The notes beneath the pieces are model-generated. The model was not told the DNA's origin, did not search any database, and saw only the letters and a list, made by a program, of their open reading frames with translations. This document shows, piece by piece, positions 10,850-20,312 of a stretch of 41,287 nt of DNA (positions are counted from its first letter, which is position 1; each line of letters opens with the position of its first letter). The DNA is from Chrysophaeum taylorii. Taxonomy: Eukaryota; Sar; Pelagophyceae; Pelagomonadales; Pelagomonadaceae. A program made the position numbers and the translations under genes. The stretch lies in the NCBI GenBank assembly GCA_029834535.1, contig JAQMWT010000467.1, forward strand, positions 1 to 41,287, given 5' to 3'.

Positions 10850-11070
10850 CAGAGAAACCTGATGCCTCTTACCCTTATCCGTCCGTTGAGAACGTGATCT
10901 CTTCCTTACCCTTCTTCTTCCTTTCTACACAGTCAATTAGTCCTCTGATTTGTGCTCAAGCTCATCATCATGGTCTAGCGCGTCCCGAGGTATGTAGCAC
11001 TATACACTTAACCTTTCTCGTGTAGTTCTAGATGCCGCCTGTCGTGTTCTGAGGATATAGAGAACATACC
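10850..11070 (+). repeat. 3' LTR of outer element, left part
   Basis: This corresponds to the first 221 bases of the 5' LTR. It is interrupted at 11070/11071 by the inner element, and its last five bases ATACC are the left copy of the target duplication. Confidence 0.92.
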
Positions 11071-11166
11071 TGTGAAGAAGCTATGACACTTACCCCTGCA
11101 CCACGTATCCAGTATCCTTACGTCTTTCTCTTATCGCTAGTCTAACGCCTCATACCATTCGTAACA
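11071..11166 (+). repeat. 5' LTR of inner element
   Basis: A 96-bp unit starting TGTGAAGAAG and ending CGTAACA, identical by eye to 16277-16372. This is very short for an LTR. Confidence 0.96.
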
Positions 11167-11184
11167 TGGTACCAGGTGTTCAAG
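11167..11184 (+). promoter_or_regulatory. primer binding site of inner element
   Basis: TGGTACCAGGTG follows the LTR with no spacer. The TGG start matches a tRNA CCA end. TGGTA is typical of initiator-Met-type primers, but the tRNA itself was not identified. Confidence 0.6.
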
Positions 11185-11274
11185 GCCGAACGACCTGAGC
11201 TTGACTTCACGGACAACAGCGACTCCTCCTCGGCTTCGGTTCATTGCTACGTGTTCGGTTCGTTATCGTTTATC

Positions 11275-12147
11275 ATGTCCTCGATCGAAATTAAGGATAG
11301 CAAGCTTTCGCAAAAACTCGATGCTTTCAGTGGTGAGCGACATCTTTTTCACCAATGGACCCGGCGCCTGGAAAACATGATCATTTCCACCGGTGATCGC
11401 ATTATCTTGACCACTGACACTTGGACTAGCATTTCCGCTTCTGGCTGCTCTGAAGAAGAATTTGGTCTCAAGCAGCAACGCTGGTACAGCGCACTCTTCA
11501 TGGCACTACCAATGCATGATACTGATCGTGCGGATATCCGTGAAAACCGCGATATGAACTTCACGCGGCTTTACAAACGCATTACTGATGTTTACATGGG
11601 TCATGGAGATCGTGTCGCTCAGTCTGCAATTGCTTCACTGCATTCCTTGGTGTGCAATAACATCGATGAACTTAAGTCTTTTCTTAACAAGTTCATCACT
11701 GGTGTTCAAGTTGCTCGGCATCATCAAGATTTCCCTGACTCAAGTGCATTGCAGTTGCTTCAAACGAAAATCCCCGACTCGCTCTTGTCTAAGGATCTCA
11801 TTGCACTTGATCCTAAATTGCGCACATATGATGGTTTCGTTGATCGCCTCCACAGTAAAGTTTTTGATTATCTTCAGACCAAGTCTGTGCACGTTCATGC
11901 TACGTTCCGTGAAAGTCCCTGTCATCGTGAACGTTCCAACTTTTATGGTCGCCATCCTTCTGAAAAGTATTTTCATCGCTTCAATGCTTTGCGCTCTCAA
12001 CAACGTTCTAGCCCACGCCCCTCTTTTCGATCATCATTCCGTCACCCACCTTCATCTTCACGTGGTTTTCATCGCAAGCGCCAACGCCATACTGATCTTT
12101 GTCACTTTTGTGGTATTCCTGGGCCATCACCAGAAAGATTGTCATAA
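11275..12147 (+). pseudogene. Gag of inner Copia element
   Basis: This is the capsid protein of the inner element. The frame is open from before 11176; ATG 11275 (MSSIEIKDSKL) is preferred because the known Copia gag start style and the helical domain begin there. The central part (LYKRITDVYMGHGDRVAQSA, LHSLVCNNIDELKSFLNKF) is the UBN2/gag-like helical fold of Copia elements. A basic Arg/Ser-rich stretch precedes a zinc knuckle that starts CHFCGIPG. One extra base near 12120 throws the frame off inside the knuckle, so this frame ends as PSPERLS. The next frame supplies HHQKDC, completing C-x2-C-x4-H-x4-C. Confidence 0.85.
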
Positions 12148-13588
12148 GCGTCAGCGCTATTTGCTCTCACAAGCTACCGCCCGCCCACGGCATCAACACC
12201 AATACCCACGTCGGTTGCATTCCCAATACCCACCTCGGTCCACTCCCCAATACCCACCTAGGCCCCATCCACCCTTCTACCAACACCATCTTTTCACCCC
12301 CAATCCACCCTTGCCACCATCTCAATCCTCTCCGCCGCTTCTTGCGTTGCCACCCTCCACCACACCCTCTGTCCCGCCTTCCACCGCTGTCACCCTTCCG
12401 GGCCCATCCCTTTCTGCACCCACCTACCCGTCCTACAATTTCCACCTTCTTTCCATCTCCCCCTCCATTCACCAAGTCCTTTCCTCCACCAACGCCCTTA
12501 CCGCTCTGCTCACCGCTCGTGAGCGCGACTACCTTCACAGCACCAACCTTCGTCTCGTTGTCTATGATACCGGCGCCATCGTCAGCCTTTTTAATTCTCC
12601 CGCTGGCTTCACTGACCTGGACAACACTCAACAGCATTCCATCACTTCTGCTATCGGCACTGGCTCTGTTTCCGGTTCTGGCACTGCTCACTTAACGTTC
12701 CCTTCAATTGGTCCTCTTGACAATCGTGGTCTTCCTTCTCCTGCACCCACTCTTTCCGCCCCTCATGGTATACATGTCGCGTTTCCGCATACCCTCATCT
12801 CTCCTGGCCTTGGTGACAAACGGATTCTTTCGGATCATTCCCTTGAACAAGTTGGTTACGATTGCCACACCATTCAGGCCGTTGATCCTGCTTATCCGCA
12901 ACGTATTTTACGTCACCGTCAAACGCATCACGTTATTCCCCTGCTTCGTCGCTGTGGTCTTCTTTTGATCGTCTGTTGGATCGGCAATACGACCGCTGCG
13001 CCCTACACGGACTACGTTTCACCTTTTGTGGCATTTTCTTCTTCCCCTCGTGTCCATGATCCTTGTGCGTTTCCCGCTGTGTCTCAACGCACTCAACTAA
13101 CTTTCGATCTTTGGCATGCTCGTCTTGGTCATTATAGTCCTGCCTATCTTCGGCGTTTATCTTCTCTTGCTGTTGGCGCACCGTTTTTCCCGAGCTCCGC
13201 GTCGCTTTCTTTTTGTCCTGCTTGTGCTCTCGGTAAAATGCATGCTGCGCATGTTGGCCAACGTAAAGCTCATGCTTCCACTTCGTCTCCTTCCTCCGAG
13301 CCTTTGTCTCGTCCACGTGCCGTTGCGCCCTACCTTATTATCCACGCCGATCTCATGTTTGCTGGCGTCCCATCTTACATATATCACGATCGCGCGATCC
13401 TCACGTTTGTCGATGATCATACGCGCCGCCGCACGCGTTACTTTTCTCCACGACACGATGCCCTTACGAACGCTCGTCAATTCGAACTTTTCTGTCTACC
13501 GTGGTTCGCCCATTCGGATATCGCATTGCCCTCATCTACACCGACCGTGACCGCTCTCTTATGGGCCAATTCGAAACCTTCTGTCTAG
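12119..13588 (+). pseudogene. protease and integrase N-terminal part of inner element
   Basis: This frame continues the polyprotein from the second half of the zinc knuckle (HHQKDCHKR) through a Pro-rich linker. The aspartic protease is marked by LVVYDTGAIVSLF, the active-site D-T-G-A that cuts the polyprotein. The integrase zinc domain follows (LWHARLGHYSP, then FCPACALGKMHA), then the core with its first Asp in LIIHADLMFAG and the FVDDHTRRR segment. Useful sequence ends near 13500, where a -1 type frame change moves into the frame of 13501-16146. Confidence 0.86.
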
Positions 13589-16146
13589 GCAACAATATTG
13601 CGCTTCGGCGCGCTCCGGCAGCACAATCCAAAACTTCACAGACTCACGCTTTTTCCGGTGTTGTGGAACGCTCTCATCGCGCAACCGCGGATATTACTCG
13701 CACTCTTTTGGTACATGCGCACCGTCCACCTGATTTTTGGCGTTGGGCCATGGAAACGGCTGACTTCATCTCTGAGCGTATGCCAAATGCCTCTAATCCT
13801 GGATATATGACGCCATATGAAATGCTACATGAAACACTCCCGCGTGTCGATTTTCTTCGTGTTTGGGGCTGTCCTGCTGCAATTCTTACTGGCGACAAAT
13901 GGCCTACCAAAGCTATAACCGGCATCTTCATTGGGTATCCCTCTGCAGGCCCTGGATATCGCATATTGCTTCAACGCCCCACAGGTCCTGTCATCCACAC
14001 CTCGATTGATGTTGTTTTTGACGAAAATTTCGCTCTGCGTAAGTCACTGTCCACCCAACCCCTTCCTCCGTCTCTCGTGGATTCTCGTTTTCCTGACTTG
14101 TTTTATTACGACCCTCGTCTATCTTCGGCCGTAGCCCCTATATCTTCTGTTTTTGATGCTCCGGAGCCGGCCTTATCGGGACTGATCACCCCAGAGACAC
14201 TGCCTACATTGTTACCGGCCAATACGAAACGTGTACCATTACGTCGTGCCAAACGGGGCCGACCGCGCAAAGTCGACTAACTTTTTACGGGCCATGTTTC
14301 ATCCAGTCACAATGTTGATACGGGCCATTCTGATGTTGATACGGGCCATTCTGATGTCGATACGGGCCATTCTGTTTCCTCTGTCGCTTCTGTTTCCCCC
14401 TGTCACTCTTTGTATGTCTCTTCTGTTAGCTTTCGTTTGTTAGTTCATTATGTCTTCCTTCCCCTTTGTTTAGCTCACACCCTTGTTGATCCTCATGCAC
14501 ACGTTTATTACTCTGCTTCCGAAGAAATGTCCCAGTATTCAGACCTTGACGAAACTACTATCACTTCCACCCATTTACGTGAAGCTTTAGCTCCGACCAA
14601 TCCTGAGCGTCCTGGCTGGTTGCAAGCCATCGCTAAAGAATACAGCTCTCTTGGTCAACTTGGTTGTTGGGATGTGATTCGCCTCCCTCAGACTTTTTCT
14701 GGCAACATTTGTACCCTCAAGTGGATCCTCCGCAAGAAGTATGACTCTGGCCGCTTCAAATCGTACAAGGCTCGCCTTGTCGTCCGCGGTTACACCCAGG
14801 TTCACGGCGTTGATTATCATGACACCTACTCACCGGTTGCCAACATCGTCACGATCCGTTTCTTTCTGACCTTTGTCGCTGTTCATGACTGGGATTTGCA
14901 CAAGTTGGATGTTAGCTCCGCTTTAATTCAAGCTCCCATTGACGAAGACATCTATGTCTGGCCACCCGAAGGCTATGCTCCTCGCAAACCCACCGATGGT
15001 TCTAAAATCGTTTACAAGCTCCGTCGCTCTTGGTATGGTTGCAAACAAGCTTGTCGCAATTGGTGGCTTTATTTGGAACGCTTCCTTCTCAATGATTGTG
15101 GCTTCGTCCGTGGATCTGGTGACACTTGCCGTTACAAGCTCGTGCTCAATTCTACCGTGGTCCTCCGTCTCGATTTAGTCGTTGATGATCTTCTTGTGGC
15201 GCACCCTCCTCATTGCATTGGCCATTACCAAGCCTTTTTCCTCCGTTTCCGCGCTTTCACTGACGTCAATGAGCTCGATCTCACCTCTTACGTTGGTCTT
15301 CGCATTACGCGTGATCGCCCTCGGAGAACCCTCACTCTTGACCAATCCCATGCTATCCGTGAAATCCTTACCGAACATCGCTTCATCAACAGTAAACCCG
15401 AAATCACTCCCGCTCCCAAAGGTCTTCATCTTTCTGCGGCTGATTGTCCGGCTCCTGGTTCTCCAGATCACATCTTCATGGCACGCATCCCTTTACGCCG
15501 TATTGTTGGCTGTGTCCTCTTCATCTCCATCATGACTCGCCCTGATATCACTTGGTCCGTCAATCAGTGTGCGCGTTTTTCCCACAATCCTGGTAAACCC
15601 CACTGGCACGCTTTATCCCACACTCTGTGTTATCTCAACGGTACTCAGGATCTTGCCCTTATTCTTGGTCGCGATTCTACCCTTCATCTCTGTGGTTATT
15701 CCGACTCCAGCTGGGCCGACGACCCTGATGACCGCCACTCTACAACTGGGTTTTGCTTTATGCTCGGCGGCTCTATGATAGCCTACTGCTCCCGCTCGCA
15801 ATACTTACCTGCTCGTTCTTCTTTCGAAGCTGGATTGCTTGCTCTTTACGCTGCTACTGCTGAGCTCTCTTGGCTTCTCAAACTTTTTGATGACTTTGAT
15901 CTCCCTCGTCACACGGTCCCAATGTATGTTGATAATAGCACCACCGTCACCCAAGTTCGTCTCCAATGTCCCACACGGCGCACCCGCCATATTGACATTC
16001 GCTTTTACAGTACCGCCGAATATCATCGCAACCACATCATCGATCTCAAGCACATACCCCGCCTTAACAATCTTAGCGACATTTTCACCCGCAGTACGGA
16101 AGCTCCTTCCTTCCTCCGGCTTCGTGCTCGTTACCTCACTTCGTGA
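13501..16146 (+). pseudogene. integrase core, reverse transcriptase, RNase H of inner element
   Basis: One frame from 13501 to 16146 carries a single in-frame TAA at 14278-14280. It starts with the integrase second Asp (IALIYTDRDRS) and Glu (FSGVVERSHR). A linker with 21-bp tandem repeats (VDTGHSD) follows. The RVT_2 domain shows WLQAIAKEY, LKWILRKKYD, YKARLVVRGY, LDVSSALIQA (motif A) and LVVDDLLVA (motif C). RNase H shows YSDSSWADDPDDRHSTTG, SSFEAGLLALY, MYVDNSTTVTQ and NLSDIFTRSTE. RNase H ends 130 bp before the 3' LTR. All active-site residues remain. Confidence 0.92.
14314..14374 (+). repeat. 21-bp tandem repeat, three units
   Basis: Three adjacent 21-bp units from 14314, 14335 and 14356; the third has one change and a variant end. 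In the pol frame each encodes VDTGHSD. It lies in the linker between integrase and reverse transcriptase, and being a multiple of three it preserves the frame. Confidence 0.9.
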
Positions 16147-16232
16147 TCTTCGCCCTGATCTCTGTTGTCTCTTTTTTTTTCTTGCCACAATGCCTCTGTG
16201 ACGTCTTCCTCAGAGCTTCTCCTCTGTGAGCG

Positions 16233-16270
16233 TCTCACTTACCCCCTTTTTCTTTTTCCTTCTTTTCCAG
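16233..16270 (+). other. polypyrimidine run before inner 3' LTR
   Basis: A C/T-rich run (CCCCCTTTTTCTTTTTCCTT and onward) ends in TTTTCCAG, six bases before the 3' LTR. A plus-strand polypurine tract is expected here but is not seen. The run resembles a 3' splice acceptor. Confidence 0.5.
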
Positions 16271-16276
16271 CACCTG

Positions 16277-16372
16277 TGTGAAGAAGCTATGACACTTACC
16301 CCTGCACCACGTATCCAGTATCCTTACGTCTTTCTCTTATCGCTAGTCTAACGCCTCATACCATTCGTAACA
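16277..16372 (+). repeat. 3' LTR of inner element
   Basis: 96 bp, identical by eye to 11071-11166. It is followed by the right copy of the ATACC target duplication. Confidence 0.96.
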
Positions 16373-16377
16373 ATACC

Positions 16378-16437
16378 TTTCATTCCCCGAATTGACCTGC
16401 CAGACGTTCATGATGAGACGGGATGGTTTCCCAGGTG
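16378..16437 (+). repeat. 3' LTR of outer element, right part
   Basis: The remaining 60 bases of the outer LTR, matching 440-499 with one visible mismatch. Joined to 10850-11070 it restores a 281-bp LTR. Confidence 0.92.
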
Positions 16438-17905
16438 AATTACCACTGCATGCTAAATGTTACCACTGCATGCTAAATGCTCTGCAGATAATAGGTACGC
16501 CACCACACCACCTCTCTCGCTATCAACTGACTGCTGATAGACGCGGCAGGGTTCGTGCGGTTTGAGTGCGACGTGCGATAAACTGGGCATCGCGCGCCGC
16601 GCCCACAACACATATACTTCCTGCGCGTGCGTAGTGCCGATTCCGTATAAGTGACCTGCCATCGAGGAGAGTCCGTTTTGTCCTTGCAAAGCTACTAACG
16701 CAGTAGCAGCCATGCACACGACTCGAGGCTCCATCTTCTTCTTCTTCTTCTTCTTCTTGGTACCTCATTGAGGCCGAGGTCTCGCGAGAAATCGTCGCAG
16801 TCCTCGAATAGCGAGAGACAGTCGTCGTGGTGTGGTGCCACAAAATATCCGAGTTTGGTATTATTAATCACGCTCAGGTATTGATGGTCGTCGCCAGAGT
16901 AGTAATCGTTGTACGTGTTCTTAAATGACTTGCCGGATGATTTGGTTCAAGCGCTCGAGTTGTCGGATTGGCCTCCTCGAAGTCGCAGAAATAAATAAAT
17001 AAATAAATAAAGTTCGCGATCACTCGCGGCCTGCCTCGAAGTGGCTCCTAGCACACACTTCCATCAGGATCGAAATCCGACGGGCCTGCCTTAGAATTTG
17101 GCGAGTGTGACTCACTCCACAGTTCAGCATTGTTGTAGTCGTGGTGCAGGCCGTAATAATCTTTGTGCGCGAAAAAAAGGCACTCGTCGGGTTTGCGTCG
17201 TCGATCATGGCTTTGCACGTACTCAGGCGTCGTAGTCTCCGAGCAGTACACACGCATTAGAGCAAGGTGGCGCGACTCATCACAGGGGCTGGAGCGGCGT
17301 TCGAGGGGTTGGCACTTATTATTATGGCGGTCTTGTACTACTACTCGCGCTCCCTGCCGTCGTCGTCGTTGCTTATTGTTGTTCGCGGCAGGCTGTCGTA
17401 TCTCTAAAGCGCTCGGTTGATGTTCGCCGCAGGAGTAGAGCTCGTGATAGGCGGCCAGGCGCTGCACGCTGCAGCAGATCACTCGGTCGGTCGAGACGCC
17501 TCAGCCTCAGATGCGATGGAATACGTACGCGGTGGAGTTCAAGACGAAAGTCGCGTAGCCCCTGTGATGGATGCCTGCACCCCGAAGCGAGAATTCATGA
17601 GCTCTCTCCCGCGATTCGGACCGGACTGGGACAAACACGACGTGTCACAAACACGACGTGTCTTCGTGGTTTCGCGTCGACCAGTCGCCATCTTCTCGGG
17701 GACACCCAACAATACCAAGTTTCTTTTTTTTACATTTAGGTCATCAAAATCCGAACATAATAAAGGATTTGGAGGAGGAGGTCGACTGGGACCGCAAAAA
17801 AAAAGACACCGCTGACGGCCGGGCCGGTTGGCCGGCGCCCGCAAAATATTGCGCAATATGGATGGATTTGATTTGATTTTACGCGCGCGAACAACGCAGG
17901 CATAA
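16438..17905. other. intergenic region between elements and gene island
   Basis: There is no clear gene. It holds a 20-bp tandem duplication (16440-16459, 16460-16479), a CTT run (about 16734-16758), an AAAT run (about 16989-17011) and a 16-bp tandem duplication (17631-17646, 17647-17662). On the minus strand between about 17620 and 17048 one frame stays mostly open and reads like protein (GYATFVLNSTAYVFHR, then two close stops, then CSETTTPEYVQSHD and DYYGLHHDYNNAEL). It may be a decayed or intron-containing gene; I cannot assign it. Confidence 0.4.
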
Positions 17906-19410
17906 TTATGTATCGTCTGTCGAATTGTCGCCCAAAAGGGTGGTGAGCGTCGCCTGGGTGCGCACCGGCGGCTGGGCGGCCCGCTTGAAGTGGCCTGCGT
18001 CGTCGTTTCAATAAATGGTCGCCAAGCACACCGAAGAGCGAGCGTACCGTTGAGAACGTCGACGAGGTCGTTGGAGCGGACGGCGGTGGCGTCCATGTCG
18101 TTGCGGAAGCGGCGGCGGAGGGCCTCGCCGGCTTGGAGGAGCTTGGCGTTGTGGTGGTGTGTAAGGTCGGGGGCGATATGGAAGTAGAGGGAGTGGACGG
18201 CAGCGAGAGCGGCGTACGTTCTCTCGTGCGAGCCGAGGATGGGGACGCGGGTGTTTCCGCCGCCGACGTCGCGCTCCATCGTGTGGATCGCGGCGAGGAT
18301 GGTTTTGAGGCCGTCGTGGTGGTCGGGGAGGTCGAGTTTGATGTCGTTGACTTTGGTGCCTTGGAGGACGTGGTCGACGAGGATCTGGGCGATAGCGGAA
18401 GCCGCGAGTCCGCTCGCTTCTCTCTCGCCTTCTCGGGGGGGTATCGCTCGGACGGCGGCGACGGGCCAGACGGCGTCTTCGGGGGTGAAAGTGGACCCGG
18501 CGTGCGGCGGGATCTCGAGGATGGGGCCGGCGGCCCGGAGGTCTGCCGCGCGATCGATCGCCGCCGTCGCGAGGCGACGCGCTGCCGAGCGACCGAGCGA
18601 CGCCGAAGTCGCGATCGCGTGGTCTGTTGAGGCTGCGACGGCGCGTCGCACGGCAGAAACTGCGCTCTCGGCGTCGAAATCGTCCTTTTTATGTTCGAGG
18701 CACGCGGCCCACGCCGCCATCGTCCGCGCGACGCGAGCCGCTTCCGTCTCCCCTCCGTATCCACCTCCTAGTTCCAAGTATGGTCCAAAGACCTCGTCCA
18801 ACACGGTACGCGTCGCGAGAGGTCGCTTCTGGCGCTCGCAGCGCGCGAGGCCCGCGAGAGTTTTGGCGGCGCCCTCGGCGATGGCGTCGCGCGGGTCGAA
18901 GGCCGTCGAGAGATGGAGCCAGCGGGCAAACGCGGGAGTCGCCTCGTCGCCCGTTGCCGCGACGTACGCGGCCACGTACCCCTGGCACAGGGCTTCGGCG
19001 AGCTCGGGCTCCTCGAGCTGCGCGAGCACCTGGCCCACGCCCTCCCGCGGACACGCGAAAATCTCGGCGGCCGGCGATCGCACGAGTCTCGGTAGTCTCG
19101 CGCCCACCACGTCGTCGAATACCTCGTCGATACCCTCGATCCTTTCGTCCTCCGCCCCAAAGTCCTCCGAAGACCGCGTATTCGGGGGCGTGCGCGTGCC
19201 GTTGACGTAGCCCCAGTCGACCTCGACGCACGCCTCCGTCGCGTCGAAACATGCCAGCCGCGACAGGCTCTTCGCGGTCTCCTCGCGCAGCGATTCCACC
19301 TTTTTGCTTCGCGATGCCTCCTCCTCGAGCATCGCATCGAGGAACGACCTCTCCCTCTTCTTCTTCTTCTTCTTCGGCGCTGGCGACAAAAACAGCTCCT
19401 CGTCCTCCAT
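17906..19410 (-). CDS. unknown helical protein, one 53-bp intron
   Basis: The start is ATG at 19410 (MEDEELFLSPAPKKKKKKRE), placed 44 bp downstream of the carotenoid isomerase stop. An acidic and Lys-rich N-terminus, probably nuclear, leads to a coiled-coil segment (FLDAMLEEEASRSKKVESL) and a long helical body rich in Ala, Glu and Arg. The raw frame continues to 17539, but its tail turns to low-quality sequence. A GT..AG intron at 17995-18047 (GTACGCTCGC...GACGACGCAG) removes this and gives a C-terminus HFKRAAQPPVRTQATLTTLL then GDNSTDDT and TAA at 17906. The total is 483 residues. QATLTTLL resembles a PCNA-interacting motif but lacks the aromatic pair. Overall organisation weakly recalls SLF2/FAM178-type genome-stability proteins; this is a guess. 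Confidence 0.75.
17995..18047 (-). other. 53-base intron
   Basis: On the minus strand it begins GTACGCTCGC and ends GACGACGCAG, with TTATTGAAAC as a possible branch region. Removing it joins DVLN-G to HFKRAAQPP and gives a tidy stop 88 bases later. Inferred from splice signals and protein quality; cDNA would settle it. Confidence 0.7.
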
Positions 19411-19454
19411 CCTTTTTTCAAATTCGGACGTACCAACGGATTTTTATTATTACA

Positions 19455-20237
19455 TCACATCTTGTCGCAGTTGAGATGTAGGAGTCGGCCGTTATTAGGA
19501 CAAGTCGCGAGGCAGGCGACGCTCCGGGCCTCGGCCTCGTCGGCCTCGGTAGGCCGGAGACCGAACTTGAAGCGACACTCGAGCGTCTCGTAGTCGGGCT
19601 CGATGCGGAGGGGCACGCCCATGTCCTCGTTGAAAAAGTCCTGGGTCGGCATCTTGCAGGCGTTGACGCAGACCGAGGCGCACCGCGACTCCTCCAGAAA
19701 CCGGCACCGCCGGACGAGGACGAGCTGGCCCCGCCCGTCTCCGACCTCGGCCCTTTCCTCCTCCAAATCGCCGAGCTCGAGGGGGCCCATCAGCCAGTGG
19801 CCAAAGGCGAACGTCGCCGCGGCGTTGAGCTTGGCCGAAAAAGCGGGAAAAGGCCGGGCGAAGAGAATATCGAACCAGTAGAGGAGCCCGACTCCCCCCT
19901 CGGGCGACGGCGGCCAGTCGGGGAACAGAGAGCACAGCACGCGTCGCGCTGCCTTTCGCGCCTCTTCGGCACCGCGTTTCGCGAACAAGTTCGCGATCTC
20001 CACAATGCCCTCGAACCCAGACGCGTACGTGTCGTCGCCGCCGACCTCCTTCAACAGCCCCGCGCGGAACCGAGACTCTGCCCACGCGTCGACGCCGCGA
20101 CCCAACGGACCCGCCTCGCCCTCGCTCCACCTCGCACTCGCGTCCGTGCCCTCGGGCGGCCACCTCGCCACGTGCTTCAATGGCGGCGCCGACAGCGCGC
20201 TAACGCTCGCGACACACAAGAGTCGTCGGATCATCAT
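19455..20237 (-). CDS. DWARF27-like carotenoid isomerase
   Basis: The C-terminal domain of the beta-carotene isomerase D27 family is clear: a Cys-rich block CRFLEESRCASVCVNACKMP, then TQDFFNEDMGVPLRIEPDYE, then CRFKFG and a final CLATCPNNG. In plants D27 isomerises all-trans to 9-cis beta-carotene in plastids; in algae related proteins act on carotenoids, with substrates mostly untested. I start at Met 20237 (MMIRRLLCVASVSALSAPPL) rather than 20312, because this gives a signal-peptide-like N-terminus with an Ala-rich cut site, as in heterokont plastid import. The protein is 260 residues. It lies head to tail with the next minus-strand gene, 44 bp away. Confidence 0.88.
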   Translation of the reverse strand: MMIRRLLCVASVSALSAPPLKHVARWPPEGTDASARWSEGEAGPLGRGVDAWAESRFRAGLLKEVGGDDTYASGFEGIVEIANLFAKRGAEEARKAARRVLCSLFPDWPPSPEGGVGLLYWFDILFARPFPAFSAKLNAAATFAFGHWLMGPLELGDLEEERAEVGDGRGQLVLVRRCRFLEESRCASVCVNACKMPTQDFFNEDMGVPLRIEPDYETLECRFKFGLRPTEADEAEARSVACLATCPNNGRLLHLNCDKM

Positions 20238-20312
20238 TTGTTGTTGCAGAAGAAAGGGGTTTAGGAGGAAACGAAAAGGGTAAGGGAGGATGCGGACCTG
20301 GAGGGGGGGCAA

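Larger units (their letters stand above)
11071..16372 (+). mobile_element. inner Copia retrotransposon, young insertion
   Basis: A complete 5.3-kb Copia element sits within the 3' LTR of the outer element. It has 96-bp LTRs that I read as identical, TG..CA ends and a perfect 5-bp target duplication, ATACC at 11066-11070 and 16373-16377. The order is gag with zinc knuckle, DTGA protease, integrase, reverse transcriptase, RNase H. Identical LTRs mean a recent insertion, yet the coding region carries two frame changes and one in-frame stop, so this copy appears inactive unless these are sequencing errors. It shares no junction motif with the outer element and belongs to a different lineage. Confidence 0.96.
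220..16437 (+). mobile_element. outer Copia-order LTR retrotransposon, interrupted
   Basis: Direct repeats of about 280 bp (220-499, and 10850-11070 continued at 16378-16437) bound a set of retroelement blocks. The order is gag-like, unknown block, DDE integrase, RVT_2-type reverse transcriptase with RNase H, and two further unknown blocks. Integrase upstream of reverse transcriptase is the Copia (Ty1) order. About 14 differences between the LTRs by eye (about 5%), plus many frameshifts, show an old, dead copy. Its 3' LTR is split by a younger element at 11071-16372. Without that insert the outer element is about 10.9 kb, long for Copia. No convincing target-site duplication is visible at its ends. 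Confidence 0.9.

Noticed and set aside
12100..12147. programmed +1 frameshift between gag and pol of inner element
   Set aside because: The shift falls inside the zinc knuckle, so the gag product would lose half its finger. A plain indel is simpler.
215..16442. target-site duplication of the outer element
   Set aside because: Flanks CAGTA (left) and AATTA (right) do not match; boundaries are uncertain and the element is old.
17539..17905. C-terminal extension of the helical protein frame
   Set aside because: Text quality collapses after the predicted 5' splice site, while the spliced frame stops neatly at 17906.
18239..19210. long plus-strand frame
   Set aside because: Ala/Ser/Arg-rich shadow of the minus-strand gene; no domain.
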